A DNA stretch of 64,000 nt from Modicisalibacter sp049808615 (GCF_049808615.1 NZ_JBNCAN010000004.1:1-64000); one strand, 5' to 3'. Positions 42,621 to 52,092 are shown, numbered from the stretch's first letter. The notes: generated from the sequence alone by a model not told the origin. Made by a program: numbers and translations.

Positions 42621-43511
42621 TCAGCCCTCGTTGGCGTAGCGCTGAAGCAGTTCGTTGAAGCCTTTGCCGAACTTGGGATGGCGCTTGGCCAGGATCAGGG
42701 TCGCCTCGAGATAGCCAAGCTGATGACCACAATCGTAGGTTGCCCCCTGCATGCGGTAAGCGGCGACATTGCTGTCCTTGCGCAGTCTATCGATGGCGTC
42801 GGTCAGCTGAATCTCGTTGCCGGCGCCGGGAGGCGTATCGGCAAGCAGCGGGAATATCGCCCCGGGCAGAAGGTAACGGCCGATCACGGCCAGGGTGGAG
42901 GGCGCCTTTTCCACATCGGGCTTTTCGACCATGCCGATAATCGGCGCGCTCTTGCCCGGCGCCGGCGTATCGCCTTCCAGCGCGACGATGCCGTATTTAT
43001 GCACCATGTCCCGCGGCACGTTCTCGACCATGATCTGGGCATTGCCCTCGGCATCGAAGGCCTCGATCATGCCCGCCAGGTCGTTGCTTGCAAGTCCCTC
43101 GCCGTCTACCAGGACGTCTGGAAGAAGTACGGCGAAGGGCTCGTTGTCGCCGATTACCGGGCGCGCGCAAAGAATGGCGTGTCCCAGGCCCAGCGCCTCC
43201 GGTTGGCGCACACTGATGATGCTGACGTCATCGGGAATGATGTTACGCAGTTCATCGAGCAGCTCCTGCTTGCCCTTGGCTTCGAGCGTGGTTTCAAGCT
43301 CGAAATGCTTGTCGAAGTGATTTTCGATGGCGCTTTTGCTGGAGTGTGTCACCAGCACGATTTCCTTGATGCCTGCCTCGACCGCTTCTTCGACCACGTA
43401 CTGGATGACCGGCTTGTCGACGATCGTGATCATTTCCTTGGGAATGGCCTTGGAGGCCGGCAAACAGCGGGTGCCGAGCCCGGCAACGGGTAGGACGGCT
43501 TTACGAATCAT
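42621..43511 (-). CDS. galU: UTP-glucose-1-phosphate uridylyltransferase
   Basis: 296-residue enzyme producing UDP-glucose for lipopolysaccharide, exopolysaccharide and periplasmic-glucan synthesis, which links it to opgG elsewhere in the window. The nucleotidyltransferase motif GLGTRCLPASKAIPKEM and the catalytic FAVLLPDVL and VEKPDVEKAPS segments are present. The start is the Met of MIRKAVLP, preceded by GGAGGGACCC. The dehydrogenase-like gene follows at once. Confidence 0.96.
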   Translation of the reverse strand: MIRKAVLPVAGLGTRCLPASKAIPKEMITIVDKPVIQYVVEEAVEAGIKEIVLVTHSSKSAIENHFDKHFELETTLEAKGKQELLDELRNIIPDDVSIISVRQPEALGLGHAILCARPVIGDNEPFAVLLPDVLVDGEGLASNDLAGMIEAFDAEGNAQIMVENVPRDMVHKYGIVALEGDTPAPGKSAPIIGMVEKPDVEKAPSTLAVIGRYLLPGAIFPLLADTPPGAGNEIQLTDAIDRLRKDSNVAAYRMQGATYDCGHQLGYLEATLILAKRHPKFGKGFNELLQRYANEG

Positions 43512-43589
43512 GGGGTCCCTCCTGCATGATGAATGAATAAAATGAATGACCCGCCCATTGACCATGGGTAAGGATCGCGAATTCTGAAG

Positions 43590-44630
43590 TCATCCCAGCA
43601 AACGTTCAATGCTGCCATGTTCTGGTGTTTTGATCACGCCATGCTCACAAACGATGGCATCGATCAGCGTTGCGGGGGTGATATCGAACACCGGATTGAA
43701 TATCTCGATGCCTTCCGGTGCTACGCGGCGCTCGCCCTGGTGCGTGAGCTCTCGTGCATCACGAGTTTCGATGGGAATGGCCGCCCCGCTCTCCAGCGCG
43801 AGATCGAAGGTACTCGACGGCGCGACCACCATCACCTTGACGCCGTGATGACGCGCCTGCACCGCCAGTGCATAGGTCCCGATCTTGTTGGCGACATCGC
43901 CATTGGCGGCGATGCGATCCGCGCCGACGATCAGCCAGCCGATCTCACCCTGAGCCATCAATAGCGAAGCCGCGGAATCCACCGCCAATACCGCTGGAAT
44001 ACCCTCCTGATGAAGCTCCCAGGCGGTCAGTCGCGCGCCCTGTAGCCAGGGCCGGGTTTCGTTGACGTGCACGCGAGTGATGAGCCCTTGAGCCCAGGCA
44101 GCGCGAATCACTCCCAGTGCGGTGCCGTAGCCGCCCGTGGCCAATGCCCCCGTATTGCAGTGCGTCATCACGCTACACTGCCCATCCCGGGCGATCAACT
44201 CGCTGCCTAACCGGCCCAGGGTGAGATTGTCGGTTTTATCCTGGGCATGGATGTCCCGTGCCACCCTGAGCAAGGCGGCTCCCGGCGCCTGTGGCTCATG
44301 GCGATGCCTCTCGAGCACGGCACGCATACGCGACAACGCCCAGAACAGATTGACTGCCGTTGGGCGAGAGTCGGCGAGACGCTGGATTGCCGCCTCCAGA
44401 TGCGTAGGCCAGTCGGACTCCGGGGATCGTTGCGCCGCCAATACCATACCGTAGGCCGCGGCGATCCCGATCGCCGGAGCGCCGCGCACTACCATCGAGG
44501 TGATGGCCTGGGCGGTTTCATCCGCGTCGCGTACGCGCAGCCATTCGTAGCGCTCGGGCAAGACGCGCTGATCGAGCAGTTCCAGCGCATCATCACACCA
44601 ACGGATGGGATCGATACTGGTTGTCGTCAT
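43590..44630 (-). CDS. mtnA: S-methyl-5-thioribose-1-phosphate isomerase
   Basis: 346-residue aldose-ketose isomerase of methionine salvage, converting methylthioribose-1-phosphate to the ribulose form. The catalytic Cys lies in THCNTGALATGG and the Asp in VGADRIAANGDVANKIGTY. The start is the Met of MTTTSIDP with GGGAGCGGAA upstream; the frame runs upstream but into the promoter region shared with mtaD. The pairing with a divergent mtaD matches the Pseudomonas locus. Confidence 0.95.
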   Translation of the reverse strand: MTTTSIDPIRWCDDALELLDQRVLPERYEWLRVRDADETAQAITSMVVRGAPAIGIAAAYGMVLAAQRSPESDWPTHLEAAIQRLADSRPTAVNLFWALSRMRAVLERHRHEPQAPGAALLRVARDIHAQDKTDNLTLGRLGSELIARDGQCSVMTHCNTGALATGGYGTALGVIRAAWAQGLITRVHVNETRPWLQGARLTAWELHQEGIPAVLAVDSAASLLMAQGEIGWLIVGADRIAANGDVANKIGTYALAVQARHHGVKVMVVAPSSTFDLALESGAAIPIETRDARELTHQGERRVAPEGIEIFNPVFDITPATLIDAIVCEHGVIKTPEHGSIERLLG

Positions 44631-44728
44631 TTCCGCTCCCGAACAGATCGAACGATATCGAGGGGTGATCCCGCAAACTGCGGCAAGAAATAGTAGAATG
44701 CCACGCATCATACCGAAGGAGGTTCGTA

Positions 44729-46081
44729 ATGCCATCCATCGCGCCCCGCGAGGTCGAATTACTGATCGAAGCCCGCTGGATCCTGCCAATGAGCGAGGGG
44801 CTGCCGTTACTCGAAGAGCACGCCATCGCCTTCGAGGATGGCCGTTTGCAAGGCCCCTGGCCAACCGGCGAGGCGCGCAGGCACGTCACTCCCAAACAAA
44901 CGCTGCGTCTCGAGCGTCATGCCCTGCTGCCGGGCCTGGTCAACGCGCATAACCACGCCGGCATGAGTCTGATGCGGGGCTATGCGGATGATCTGCCCTT
45001 AATGACCTGGCTCAATGAGCACATATGGCCTGCCGAGGCGAAACACATCTCCCCGGATTTCGTCGCGGATGGCACGCGGCTGGCGATGGCCGAGATGCTG
45101 CGCTCCGGCACCACGACCTTTGCAGACATGTATCTGGCGCCGGAGGCGGTCGGCGAGATTCTCGAACAGGCTGCCATGCGGGTGCAGCTGTGCACGCCAT
45201 TGATCGATTTCCCAACCCCCTGGGCGAGGGATTTTCGTACTGGTCTCGAGCTCACCGAGGCATTGCTCGAGCGTTATCGCCACCATTCCACGATCACCCT
45301 GGCCCTCGGGCCTCATGCGCCCTATACGGTAGGCGACGACAGCCTGCAGCAACTACGAAAGGTGCGGGAACGCCTTGGCCTATCGATTCAAATGCATGTG
45401 CACGAAACCGCCGATGAAGTCGAACAGAGCCTGGGGCAATACGGCAAACGCCCACTGAGACGGCTATTCGAGGCGGGACTGCTAGGGCCGCATTTCCAGG
45501 CGGTGCATATGACCCAGGTCGATGACGATGATCTGGCCATTCTGCGGGAAAGCGGCACCCACGTGATTCATTGTCCGCAATCCAATCTGAAGCTGGCCAG
45601 CGGGTTCTGTCCGGTGGCACGATTGCAGGAGGCAGGTGTCAATGTGGCCCTGGGCACCGACGGCGCTGCCAGCAATAATGATCTGGACATGTTCGATGAG
45701 CTCAAGAGCGCTGCGTTACTGGCCAAGGGCGTAAGCGGCGATGCCGCTGCCCTGCCCGCCATGGCGGCACTGGCCATGGCCACGCGAAATGGCGCTTGCG
45801 CCCTTGGAATGGGTGATCGCATCGGTCAGCTTCGCGAAGGCTTTGCAGCCGATCTCATCGCCGTGGATTTGCAGGCCATCAACACCTTGCCGGTCTACAA
45901 CCCGGCGTCCTCCATCGTTTATGCCATGAACAGCCGTCAGGTCAGTCATGTCTGGGTGGGTGGTCAACGCCGGGTGACCAATGGTGAACTCGTCGATATC
46001 GATATGGATCAACTCACGCACAGGGTACTCGGTCATCAACAGGCCATGGTGAACACCAGCCAACCAGGAGAGGCGTCATGA
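44729..46081 (+). CDS. mtaD: 5-methylthioadenosine/S-adenosylhomocysteine deaminase (TRZ/ATZ hydrolase)
   Basis: 450-residue amidohydrolase-family deaminase. Metal ligands sit in NAHNHAGMSLMRG, HVHETADE and GTDGAASNN. In Pseudomonas the orthologous gene beside mtnA deaminates methylthioadenosine as part of methionine salvage, and the same neighbourhood (mtnA, ubiG, mupP, yciK) supports that here. A consensus AAGGAGG precedes the ATG. Its stop overlaps the ubiG start as ATGA, indicating translational coupling. Related members act on guanine or triazines, so the substrate is inferred from context. Confidence 0.88.
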   Translation: MPSIAPREVELLIEARWILPMSEGLPLLEEHAIAFEDGRLQGPWPTGEARRHVTPKQTLRLERHALLPGLVNAHNHAGMSLMRGYADDLPLMTWLNEHIWPAEAKHISPDFVADGTRLAMAEMLRSGTTTFADMYLAPEAVGEILEQAAMRVQLCTPLIDFPTPWARDFRTGLELTEALLERYRHHSTITLALGPHAPYTVGDDSLQQLRKVRERLGLSIQMHVHETADEVEQSLGQYGKRPLRRLFEAGLLGPHFQAVHMTQVDDDDLAILRESGTHVIHCPQSNLKLASGFCPVARLQEAGVNVALGTDGAASNNDLDMFDELKSAALLAKGVSGDAAALPAMAALAMATRNGACALGMGDRIGQLREGFAADLIAVDLQAINTLPVYNPASSIVYAMNSRQVSHVWVGGQRRVTNGELVDIDMDQLTHRVLGHQQAMVNTSQPGEAS

Positions 46082-46815
46082 ATTCAGTGCAACACGCGCG
46101 CGAAGACCATCGCGGCAATGTCGATCAGTCCGAAATCGCCAAGTTCGATGCCTTGGCCAGCCAATGGTGGGACAGAGACGGCGACTTCAAGCCCCTGCAC
46201 GACATCAATCCACTGCGTCTGGATTTTATCGACAGCCGCGCCGGCCTGGCGGGCAAGCAGGTCATCGATGTCGGCTGCGGTGGCGGTATTCTCAGCGAGG
46301 CGATGACACATCGCGGTGCCGTGGTCACCGGCATCGACATGGGTGAGGCACCTCTGGCCGTGGCCAGGCTGCATCAGCAGGAATCCGGCACCAATGTGTT
46401 GTATCGCCAGGCAAGTGCCGAGGAAATGGCCAGCGCTCATCCGGGCGAGTTCGATGTGGTTGCCTGTCTGGAAATGCTCGAACACGTACCCGACCCCGCT
46501 GCAGTGGTACGCGCCTGCGCTACCTTGGTAAAACCCGGCGGGCACGTCTTCTTCTCGACCATCAATCGTAATCCCAAGGCCTATGCATTCGCGATCCTGG
46601 GGGCTGAATACGTACTGAGATTACTGCCCAAGGGCACCCATGAGTATCGCAAGTTCATCCGCCCCTCCGAACTCTCCGGCTGGTGTCGCGCCACTGGTTT
46701 GCGCGTGCGGGAACAGACCGGCCTGACCTATAACCCGGCCACCCGGCATTATCGTTTGAATCCACGAGACGTCACCGTCAATTACATGATGCATTGTTCC
46801 CTGGAGGCGCTGTGA
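46078..46815 (+). CDS. ubiG: Bifunctional ubiquinone O-methyltransferase UbiG
   Basis: 245-residue S-adenosylmethionine-dependent enzyme doing both O-methylations of ubiquinone synthesis. It has the motif I VIDVGCGGGILSEAM and the post-motif segments of the family (LEMLEHVPDP). The start overlaps the mtaD stop and the stop overlaps the mupP start. Its by-product S-adenosylhomocysteine can be handled by the neighbouring deaminase, a metabolic link that may explain the operon. Confidence 0.96.
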   Translation: MNSVQHAREDHRGNVDQSEIAKFDALASQWWDRDGDFKPLHDINPLRLDFIDSRAGLAGKQVIDVGCGGGILSEAMTHRGAVVTGIDMGEAPLAVARLHQQESGTNVLYRQASAEEMASAHPGEFDVVACLEMLEHVPDPAAVVRACATLVKPGGHVFFSTINRNPKAYAFAILGAEYVLRLLPKGTHEYRKFIRPSELSGWCRATGLRVREQTGLTYNPATRHYRLNPRDVTVNYMMHCSLEAL

Positions 46816-47489
46816 GGGTACATTCTCTGGCCGTTCCTCGGGCTTTGCTTTTCGATCTGGATGGCACGCTGATCGACACCGCACCGGATCTGGCGCGAGC
46901 GACCAATGCACTGCGCGATCACCACGGGCTCGAGGCGCTGCCCTTCGAGGTGATCCGACCCCAGGTCTCGAATGGCGGTAGTGCCCTGGTCACCCTCGCC
47001 CTGGGCCTGGAACAGAACCATCCCGAGCATGCCGCCGCACGGGCTTATCTTCTGGATGCCTACGGTCAAGGTATCGCGATAGAGAGCCGAGTGTTTCAGG
47101 GGTTGGAACGCCTGCTCGAGGACTGGGCTCAACCACCACGTGGCTGGGGTATTGTCACCAATAAGCCCCGCGCTTACGCAGCCCCATTGATCAAGGCGCT
47201 TGAACTACAGCCTGGCGTACTGCTCTGCGCCGATGACCTGCCGGTCAAGAAGCCGGCACCGGACCCTTTGTGGGAGGCAGCGCGTCAACTCGATGTAGAA
47301 GCAAAGGATTGCTGGTACATCGGTGATCATATCCGCGATATGCAGGCTGCCCATGCCGCCGGCATGAGCGCAATTGCCGTAGGCTATGGCTACATCGATG
47401 ACGATGAAGATCGCCAGAGCTGGAATGCGGATCAATGGTTTGAACGACCGATCGATCTCGTGGCTGCCTTGCTTGAGGCTGAAGCTTGA
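46812..47489 (+). CDS. mupP: N-acetylmuramic acid 6-phosphate phosphatase MupP
   Basis: 225-residue HAD-superfamily phosphatase with the nucleophile motif FDLDGTLIDT, the Thr of motif II in IVTNKPRA, and Lys/Asp of motifs III-IV (VKKPAPDP, IGDHIRDMQAA). It is gph-like in sequence, but its position between ubiG and yciK matches Pseudomonas mupP, which acts in cell-wall recycling. The start is a GTG overlapping the ubiG stop, with CTGGAGG upstream. Confidence 0.88.
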   Translation: MRVHSLAVPRALLFDLDGTLIDTAPDLARATNALRDHHGLEALPFEVIRPQVSNGGSALVTLALGLEQNHPEHAAARAYLLDAYGQGIAIESRVFQGLERLLEDWAQPPRGWGIVTNKPRAYAAPLIKALELQPGVLLCADDLPVKKPAPDPLWEAARQLDVEAKDCWYIGDHIRDMQAAHAAGMSAIAVGYGYIDDDEDRQSWNADQWFERPIDLVAALLEAEA

Positions 47490-47513
47490 ATCAACGCGCT
47501 GAGCGTGCCACGA

Positions 47514-47538
47514 AAACGCCTCCTGAGTGGAGGCGTTT
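47514..47538. terminator. Terminator hairpin between mupP and yciK
   Basis: Perfect 10-base arms (47514-47523 and 47529-47538) with a 5-base loop lying between convergent genes. The stem is preceded by AAAA and ends in TTT, so it could work in both directions. Confidence 0.7.
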
Positions 47539-47566
47539 GCATTAGTCATTACCAACCGGCGCTAGA

Positions 47567-48328
47567 TCACTTCCTGGGCGGTTGCGCGTCGAAGCGCTCG
47601 CCATTGTGCCCACGGCTATCCGGCCCCATCAACCATAGATAGGTGGGCATGATCTCCTCTGGGGTGCGCAGATTGTTAGGATCTTCTGCGGGAAATGCCG
47701 TCTTGCGCATCTGAGTCCGCGTAGCGCCCGGATTGAGGCTGTTGACACGGATCGAGGTCAGATTATCGAGTTCATCGGCCAGCACCTCCACGAACCCTTC
47801 TGTCGCGAACTTCGAGACCGAATAGGCCCCCCAATAGGCACGCCCCTTGCGGCCAACGCTCGAGGAGGTAAAGATCACCGACGCATCCGAGGACGCCTTG
47901 AGCAGCGGCAGTAACGCCTGGGTCATCCAGATCGGGCCATTGATGTTGACCTGCATCACCTGCTCCCATAACTCGGGATTATAATGATCGAAAGGGGTGA
48001 TGCGCCCCAACAACCCTGCATTGTGCAGGATGCCGTCGAGCCGACCGAACTCCTTCTCGAGGGTCTCGGACATGTCGTGGTAATCCTTGAGCGTGGCGCC
48101 CTCGAAATTCAGCGGGAAGATCGCTGGTTGCGGGCCGCCCTGCTGCTCGATTTCGTCATACACCTTTTCGAGTTTGGCGATGGTGCGGCCAAGCAAGATC
48201 ACCGTCGCACCATGACCGGCGTAGGCAAGCGCTGCCGCGCGCCCGATACCATCGCCGGCACCTGTCACCAGGACCACCTTATCCTTTAGCAGGTCGGCGG
48301 GTGCCTGATAATCCAGCTTACACGTCAT
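47567..48328 (-). CDS. yciK: YciK-family short-chain dehydrogenase
   Basis: 253-residue Rossmann-fold oxidoreductase: nucleotide-binding TGAGDGIG, NAG motif, catalytic Ser in FTSSSVGRKG and Tyr/Lys in YSVSK. The substrate of YciK proteins is not settled. ATG is preceded by AGGAGTCGTG. It faces mupP across a terminator; in Pseudomonas the ortholog lies in the same cluster but in the same direction, so the order is not identical. Confidence 0.85.
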   Translation of the reverse strand: MTCKLDYQAPADLLKDKVVLVTGAGDGIGRAAALAYAGHGATVILLGRTIAKLEKVYDEIEQQGGPQPAIFPLNFEGATLKDYHDMSETLEKEFGRLDGILHNAGLLGRITPFDHYNPELWEQVMQVNINGPIWMTQALLPLLKASSDASVIFTSSSVGRKGRAYWGAYSVSKFATEGFVEVLADELDNLTSIRVNSLNPGATRTQMRKTAFPAEDPNNLRTPEEIMPTYLWLMGPDSRGHNGERFDAQPPRK

Positions 48329-48359
48329 CACGACTCCTCGATTCGTTGTCTGGGCGTCT

Positions 48360-49124
48360 TCATAGCCCCGATTGATTCAAAAAGTCCGCAGCCATACTAG
48401 CGGCATTACTTTGCGGATATTCTTGACGCACCCGAGCCAGCAGTTTCTTGCTGGCGTCCGGCTGTCCCTGACGCGCCTTTAGCAATCCCAGTTTATATAG
48501 AGCATCGGGCACCTTGTTACTTTGTGGGTAATCCTCGATGACACGATTGAATGACTGAGCGGCAGGTTCGAGCTCGGAGCGGCTGGAATAGAGCTCGCCT
48601 AGCCAGTAATAGGCATTGGCACGTAACGGCGAATCCGGATACTCATTGACGAATGTCTCAAAATCCTCGATGGCGGCGTCGAACTCCCGCGACTGTACCT
48701 TCTGAAACGCCGCCTGGTAAGCTTGTTGACCGTTTTCCTGGTTGCTTCTCGAGGGACCGCCGGTTCCCGGGTTCTCTGATGACGTCTGAGCCCTAGGTTC
48801 GTTGGTCGCCGGAGGGGCCTGTCCACCACCTTGTGCCACACGTTGCTCGAGATCGAGATAGCGCTCCTGGGCAAGCTGTTTCTGTTGTTCGAGTTGGTAG
48901 CGCAACTCCTCGATCTGACCGCGCAATTCCTGAATCTGGCGTTCATTCTCCTGGAGCTGATTGAGTATTCTCAGATTGGCACCGGGGGAGGATTCCCGCG
49001 CCTGGGTGTTCTGATAGAAATTATTCGACCCCGCCGAAAGATCCTGCACCGTTGGGGCGGCCCCTACGGACAGCGGGAGCACCAGGGCTCCCGCGCCGCA
49101 CAGCCTCTTCAGACCGTGTTTCAT
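48360..49124 (-). CDS. cpoB: Cell division coordinator CpoB (YbgF)
   Basis: 254-residue periplasmic protein coordinating peptidoglycan synthesis with Tol-Pal during division. It has a signal peptide (cleaved near SVGAA), a trimeric coiled coil (about residues 60-95), a Ser/Gly/Pro-rich linker and TPR repeats from about 135 to 250 (AYYWLGELYSS, ALYKLGLL). The start is the Met of MKHGLKRL. Last gene of the Tol-Pal cluster, 51 bases after pal. Confidence 0.93.
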   Translation of the reverse strand: MKHGLKRLCGAGALVLPLSVGAAPTVQDLSAGSNNFYQNTQARESSPGANLRILNQLQENERQIQELRGQIEELRYQLEQQKQLAQERYLDLEQRVAQGGGQAPPATNEPRAQTSSENPGTGGPSRSNQENGQQAYQAAFQKVQSREFDAAIEDFETFVNEYPDSPLRANAYYWLGELYSSRSELEPAAQSFNRVIEDYPQSNKVPDALYKLGLLKARQGQPDASKKLLARVRQEYPQSNAASMAADFLNQSGL

Positions 49125-49175
49125 GATTGACTCCGCCAAAGCTTAGAGAATCATTGCCTGTTGTTCGACAATGCT

Positions 49176-49730
49176 TCAGTAATCGAAGACTACGCGGCGA
49201 TTCTGAGCGTAGGCATCCTCGGAGTGACCATCGACCGCAGGACGTTCTTCGCCGTAGCTGACAATTTCAATTTGGGAGTCCGACACACCTTGCACTGCAA
49301 GATACCGCTCAACGGCCTTGGCGCGACGCTCCCCCAAGCCCAGATTGTATTCACGTGTACCGCGCTCGTCGCCATGCCCCTGAAGCACCACACGGGTGTT
49401 CGGATTGGCGCGCAGATATTGAGCATGTGCATTTAGTGTAGACTCGAACTCAGGGCGAATGGTTTCTTTATCATAGTCGAAATAGATGGTGCGCTGATCA
49501 GGAACACGTCCCTGCCCTTGGCCCTGCATGCCTTGGCCCTGCCCCTGCATGCCTTGACCTCGGCCCATTCCAGTACCACTGGTCTGACCCGTGGTGGCTC
49601 CCTGCCCCGATGCACCTCCGGCGCTACCATCCATGCTGCCGTCCTGGGTACCACCGGTACTTGAACAACCCGCCACGAAAACGAGTGCCATGACGACGAC
49701 GAGACTCTTTAGGTATGTTTTGAATTGCAT
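49176..49730 (-). CDS. pal: Peptidoglycan-associated lipoprotein Pal
   Basis: 184-residue outer-membrane lipoprotein with lipobox FVAGC and a C-terminal OmpA-type peptidoglycan-binding domain (FDYDKETIRPEF, LQGHGDERGTREYN). Between them lies an unusual Gly/Gln/Met-rich repeat (see separate feature). The start is the Met of MQFKTYL, preceded by AAGGAGTTAAT. It binds TolB and CpoB partners and anchors the outer membrane to the wall. Confidence 0.95.
   Translation of the reverse strand: MQFKTYLKSLVVVMALVFVAGCSSTGGTQDGSMDGSAGGASGQGATTGQTSGTGMGRGQGMQGQGQGMQGQGQGRVPDQRTIYFDYDKETIRPEFESTLNAHAQYLRANPNTRVVLQGHGDERGTREYNLGLGERRAKAVERYLAVQGVSDSQIEIVSYGEERPAVDGHSEDAYAQNRRVVFDY
49522..49563 (-). repeat. 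21-bp tandem repeat in pal coding the Gly/Gln-rich linker
   Basis: Two copies, 21 bases apart, begin CCCTGCATGCCTTG (49522-49535 and 49543-49556) on the + strand. Translated, they give a seven-residue GQGMQGQ unit that lengthens the flexible tether between lipid anchor and wall-binding domain. Confidence 0.8.
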
Positions 49731-49771
49731 TATTAACTCCTTGCTCGAAACCAGAATGACAAGTTTATTCT

Positions 49772-51061
49772 TCAATTTAGGAATGGCGACCAGGCGGGTT
49801 CGCGCACATCACCCTGGGCGGCGGGCAAGCGATAGGACGCTTTGCCATCCGCGGATACTACACCCAGAACACCACGGTTACCTTCCTGGGTAGCGAAGAT
49901 TATCATGCTCCCGTTCGGTGCAACACTAGGGGACTCATCCCAACGTGATTCGGTCAGGATCGTCAGGCGATCCGTGTCCATATCCTTTTTCGCGACATGG
50001 TAACCATCGCTGGCACGATGAATCATGAAGATATTGTCATCCACCGGAGAGAAACGCCCTCTCGAGTTGTAATTGCCGGTATAAGTGATTCTTTTGGCTT
50101 CTCCGCCGGATAGATCGTAACGATACAACTGAGGACCGCCACTACGGTCGGAAGTGAATAGAAGATGTTCACCATCCGATGACCAGTCCGGCTCGGTATC
50201 GATGGCCGAATTGTTGGTCAAGCGTTGAAAACTACCCGCACTGATGTCCATGATGTAGATCTCAGGCTGACCATCTTTTGAAAGTGACATGGCCAGCTTG
50301 CGGCCATCCGGAGACCAGGTCGCCGCACCATTGATACCTTCGAACGACGTTACTTGCACCCGTTGACTATTGGCCAGATTCTGGATGTAAATGGCCGGTC
50401 GACCCGTTTCAAATGATGTGTAGGCAAGTTTGTTACCATCCGGTGACCAGGCAGGCGACATGATGGGCTCATCGGAGGTCAGTATCTGCTGACTATTATG
50501 CCCGTCTGCATCGGCGATATGCAGACCGTAACGCCGGCCGTCGGCGGCACCTTCAGCAGTGACATACGCGATCTTGGTCGAGAAGGCACCGCGAATACCG
50601 GTCACCGCCTCGAAGACTTGGTCGCTGATGTAATGTGCCGCCGAACGCAGTTGATTCCGACCAACGGTGACCACTTCACCCAGCATGCGTCGCTCACCAT
50701 AGATGTCCATCAGCTCGAACTGGATACGATAATCGCCACCTTCCTGGGTAATTTTCCCCACGACAAGATAGTTGCTGTCGACGGCCCGCCAATCTCGATA
50801 CTTGACCTCTTCGCTACTGCTTGGCCTGGCGATCAGGGCGCTATTGGCCAAGGGTGAGAACTGACCGCTGTGTTCCAGATCATTGCGCACGATTTCAGCA
50901 ACATTCTCGGGCAGGTTGGCTTGCCCTTGCTGGGCGAAGGGTACGACTGCAATGGGCACGGCACGATCGCTGCCTTGGGTGATCTCGATTGTCAGATCGG
51001 CGTTGGCAAGGCTGCTGAATATTAGCAACAATGCCGTCAGCATGGCGAATATGGGTTTCAT
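49772..51061 (-). CDS. tolB: Tol-Pal system periplasmic protein TolB
   Basis: 429-residue periplasmic protein: signal peptide ending near ANA-DLTIEI, an N-terminal alpha/beta domain and a C-terminal six-bladed beta-propeller marked by repeated SPDGxKLA and WSPDG motifs. It shuttles between TolA and Pal. The start overlaps the tolA stop as ATGA. Confidence 0.96.
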   Translation of the reverse strand: MKPIFAMLTALLLIFSSLANADLTIEITQGSDRAVPIAVVPFAQQGQANLPENVAEIVRNDLEHSGQFSPLANSALIARPSSSEEVKYRDWRAVDSNYLVVGKITQEGGDYRIQFELMDIYGERRMLGEVVTVGRNQLRSAAHYISDQVFEAVTGIRGAFSTKIAYVTAEGAADGRRYGLHIADADGHNSQQILTSDEPIMSPAWSPDGNKLAYTSFETGRPAIYIQNLANSQRVQVTSFEGINGAATWSPDGRKLAMSLSKDGQPEIYIMDISAGSFQRLTNNSAIDTEPDWSSDGEHLLFTSDRSGGPQLYRYDLSGGEAKRITYTGNYNSRGRFSPVDDNIFMIHRASDGYHVAKKDMDTDRLTILTESRWDESPSVAPNGSMIIFATQEGNRGVLGVVSADGKASYRLPAAQGDVREPAWSPFLN

Positions 51062-52092
51062 CGACGGGCATCCTTAGGGTTGAAATCCAAATTGAATTGA
51101 CGAAATTGTCGCTGCGACGAGGCAGGCAGATCACGCATTTCACGAAACGGCGACGCACGTTCCACGGCTTGTAGTACCGACCGATCGAAAGCCGAGTTAC
51201 CGCTACTCTGACTGATGGTAGCGTTGGCCAACTCCCCGGTGGGCAATAGCTGAATGCTGACGGTGGCACGTAGCTGCCCGCCACTCGTGGGAGGCAGGAT
51301 CCAGGCCTGCTCGATTGCACCTCGGACCAGGTTGATGAAGCTATTGGACGCTTTTTCCGCCTGTCGAGCGTTGGCAATGGATTCGGCTTCCCCGGCAATC
51401 ATGTTATCGAGAGACGATTGGGCGGCACGTTCTGCGGCGGCGGCAGCCTCCTCAGCTTTGCGTTTGGCTTCTGCGGCGGCTTTACGCTTGGCTTCTTCCT
51501 CTCTCTTGCGTTCGGCCTCGGCGGCGGCCTTGCGCTTGGCCTCTTCCTCTTTCTTGCGTTCGGCCTCGGCGGCGGCCTTGCGCTTGGCCTCTTCCTCTCT
51601 CTTGCGTTCGGCCTCGGCGGCGGCCTTGCGTTCGGCTTCCTGTTGAGCCTGCTTCTGACGCTGTTCTTCCCGCTGTTGCGCGGCTTTCTCCGCCTGCTGT
51701 GCGCGACGCTGCGCCTCGGCTTCGGCCTGTTGGCGCGCCTCTTCTCGCGCTTGCTGCTCGGCTTCTCGAGCCGCCTGGGCCTCGGCTTGTTCTTGCGCTG
51801 CTTGTTCTTCGGCAACCTCTTGTTTAGCTTCTTGTTCGGCCTGACGCTTGGCAGCTTGTTCCTGCTCGGCCTGCTCGGCTCGCTGCGCGGCAGCCCGTGC
51901 CTCTTCGGCGCGCTGAGCCTGGTCGGTAGAGGTCTCGGTGCTGACCAAGGTCGCCTGAACGATGGACGTGCTGCTTTCCTCGGGTTCGCTGGCAGGCCAG
52001 CGCATGGCCGTCACCAGCAGCACCACTACGTGAACGCCGATGGCAAGTAGCGTGGGCAGGCCATAACCTACTCGCTTTTCATGTCTAGCCAT
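51058..52092 (-). CDS. tolA: Energy-transducing envelope protein TolA
   Basis: 344-residue inner-membrane protein linking TolQR to the outer membrane. It has one N-terminal transmembrane helix (about residues 10-30), a long Ala/Glu/Lys/Arg helix (about 60-215) with a tandem repeat, and a C-terminal domain of about 100 residues (GELANATISQSSGNSAFD). The helical middle is charged and extends across the periplasm. It is followed by tolB with overlapping codons. Confidence 0.95.
   Translation of the reverse strand: MARHEKRVGYGLPTLLAIGVHVVVLLVTAMRWPASEPEESSTSIVQATLVSTETSTDQAQRAEEARAAAQRAEQAEQEQAAKRQAEQEAKQEVAEEQAAQEQAEAQAAREAEQQAREEARQQAEAEAQRRAQQAEKAAQQREEQRQKQAQQEAERKAAAEAERKREEEAKRKAAAEAERKKEEEAKRKAAAEAERKREEEAKRKAAAEAKRKAEEAAAAAERAAQSSLDNMIAGEAESIANARQAEKASNSFINLVRGAIEQAWILPPTSGGQLRATVSIQLLPTGELANATISQSSGNSAFDRSVLQAVERASPFREMRDLPASSQRQFRQFNLDFNPKDARR
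51457..51648 (-). repeat. 48-bp tandem repeat in tolA
   Basis: Units starting at 51505, 51553 and 51601 on the + strand are nearly identical, with a diverged unit before them at about 51457; the third unit diverges near 51630. Each encodes 16 residues of the type KAAAEAERKxEEEAKR, an alpha-helical block, so copy number would change the reach of TolA. Confidence 0.85.

Noticed and set aside
51457..51648. Spaced direct repeats as a possible CRISPR array
   Set aside because: The units are adjoining, in frame and encode the TolA helix; no spacers.
51418..52050. Gly/Leu/Phe-rich open frame opposite tolA that looks like a membrane protein
   Set aside because: It is the complement of the Ala/Glu/Lys/Arg repeat of TolA, so the hydrophobic pattern is an artefact.
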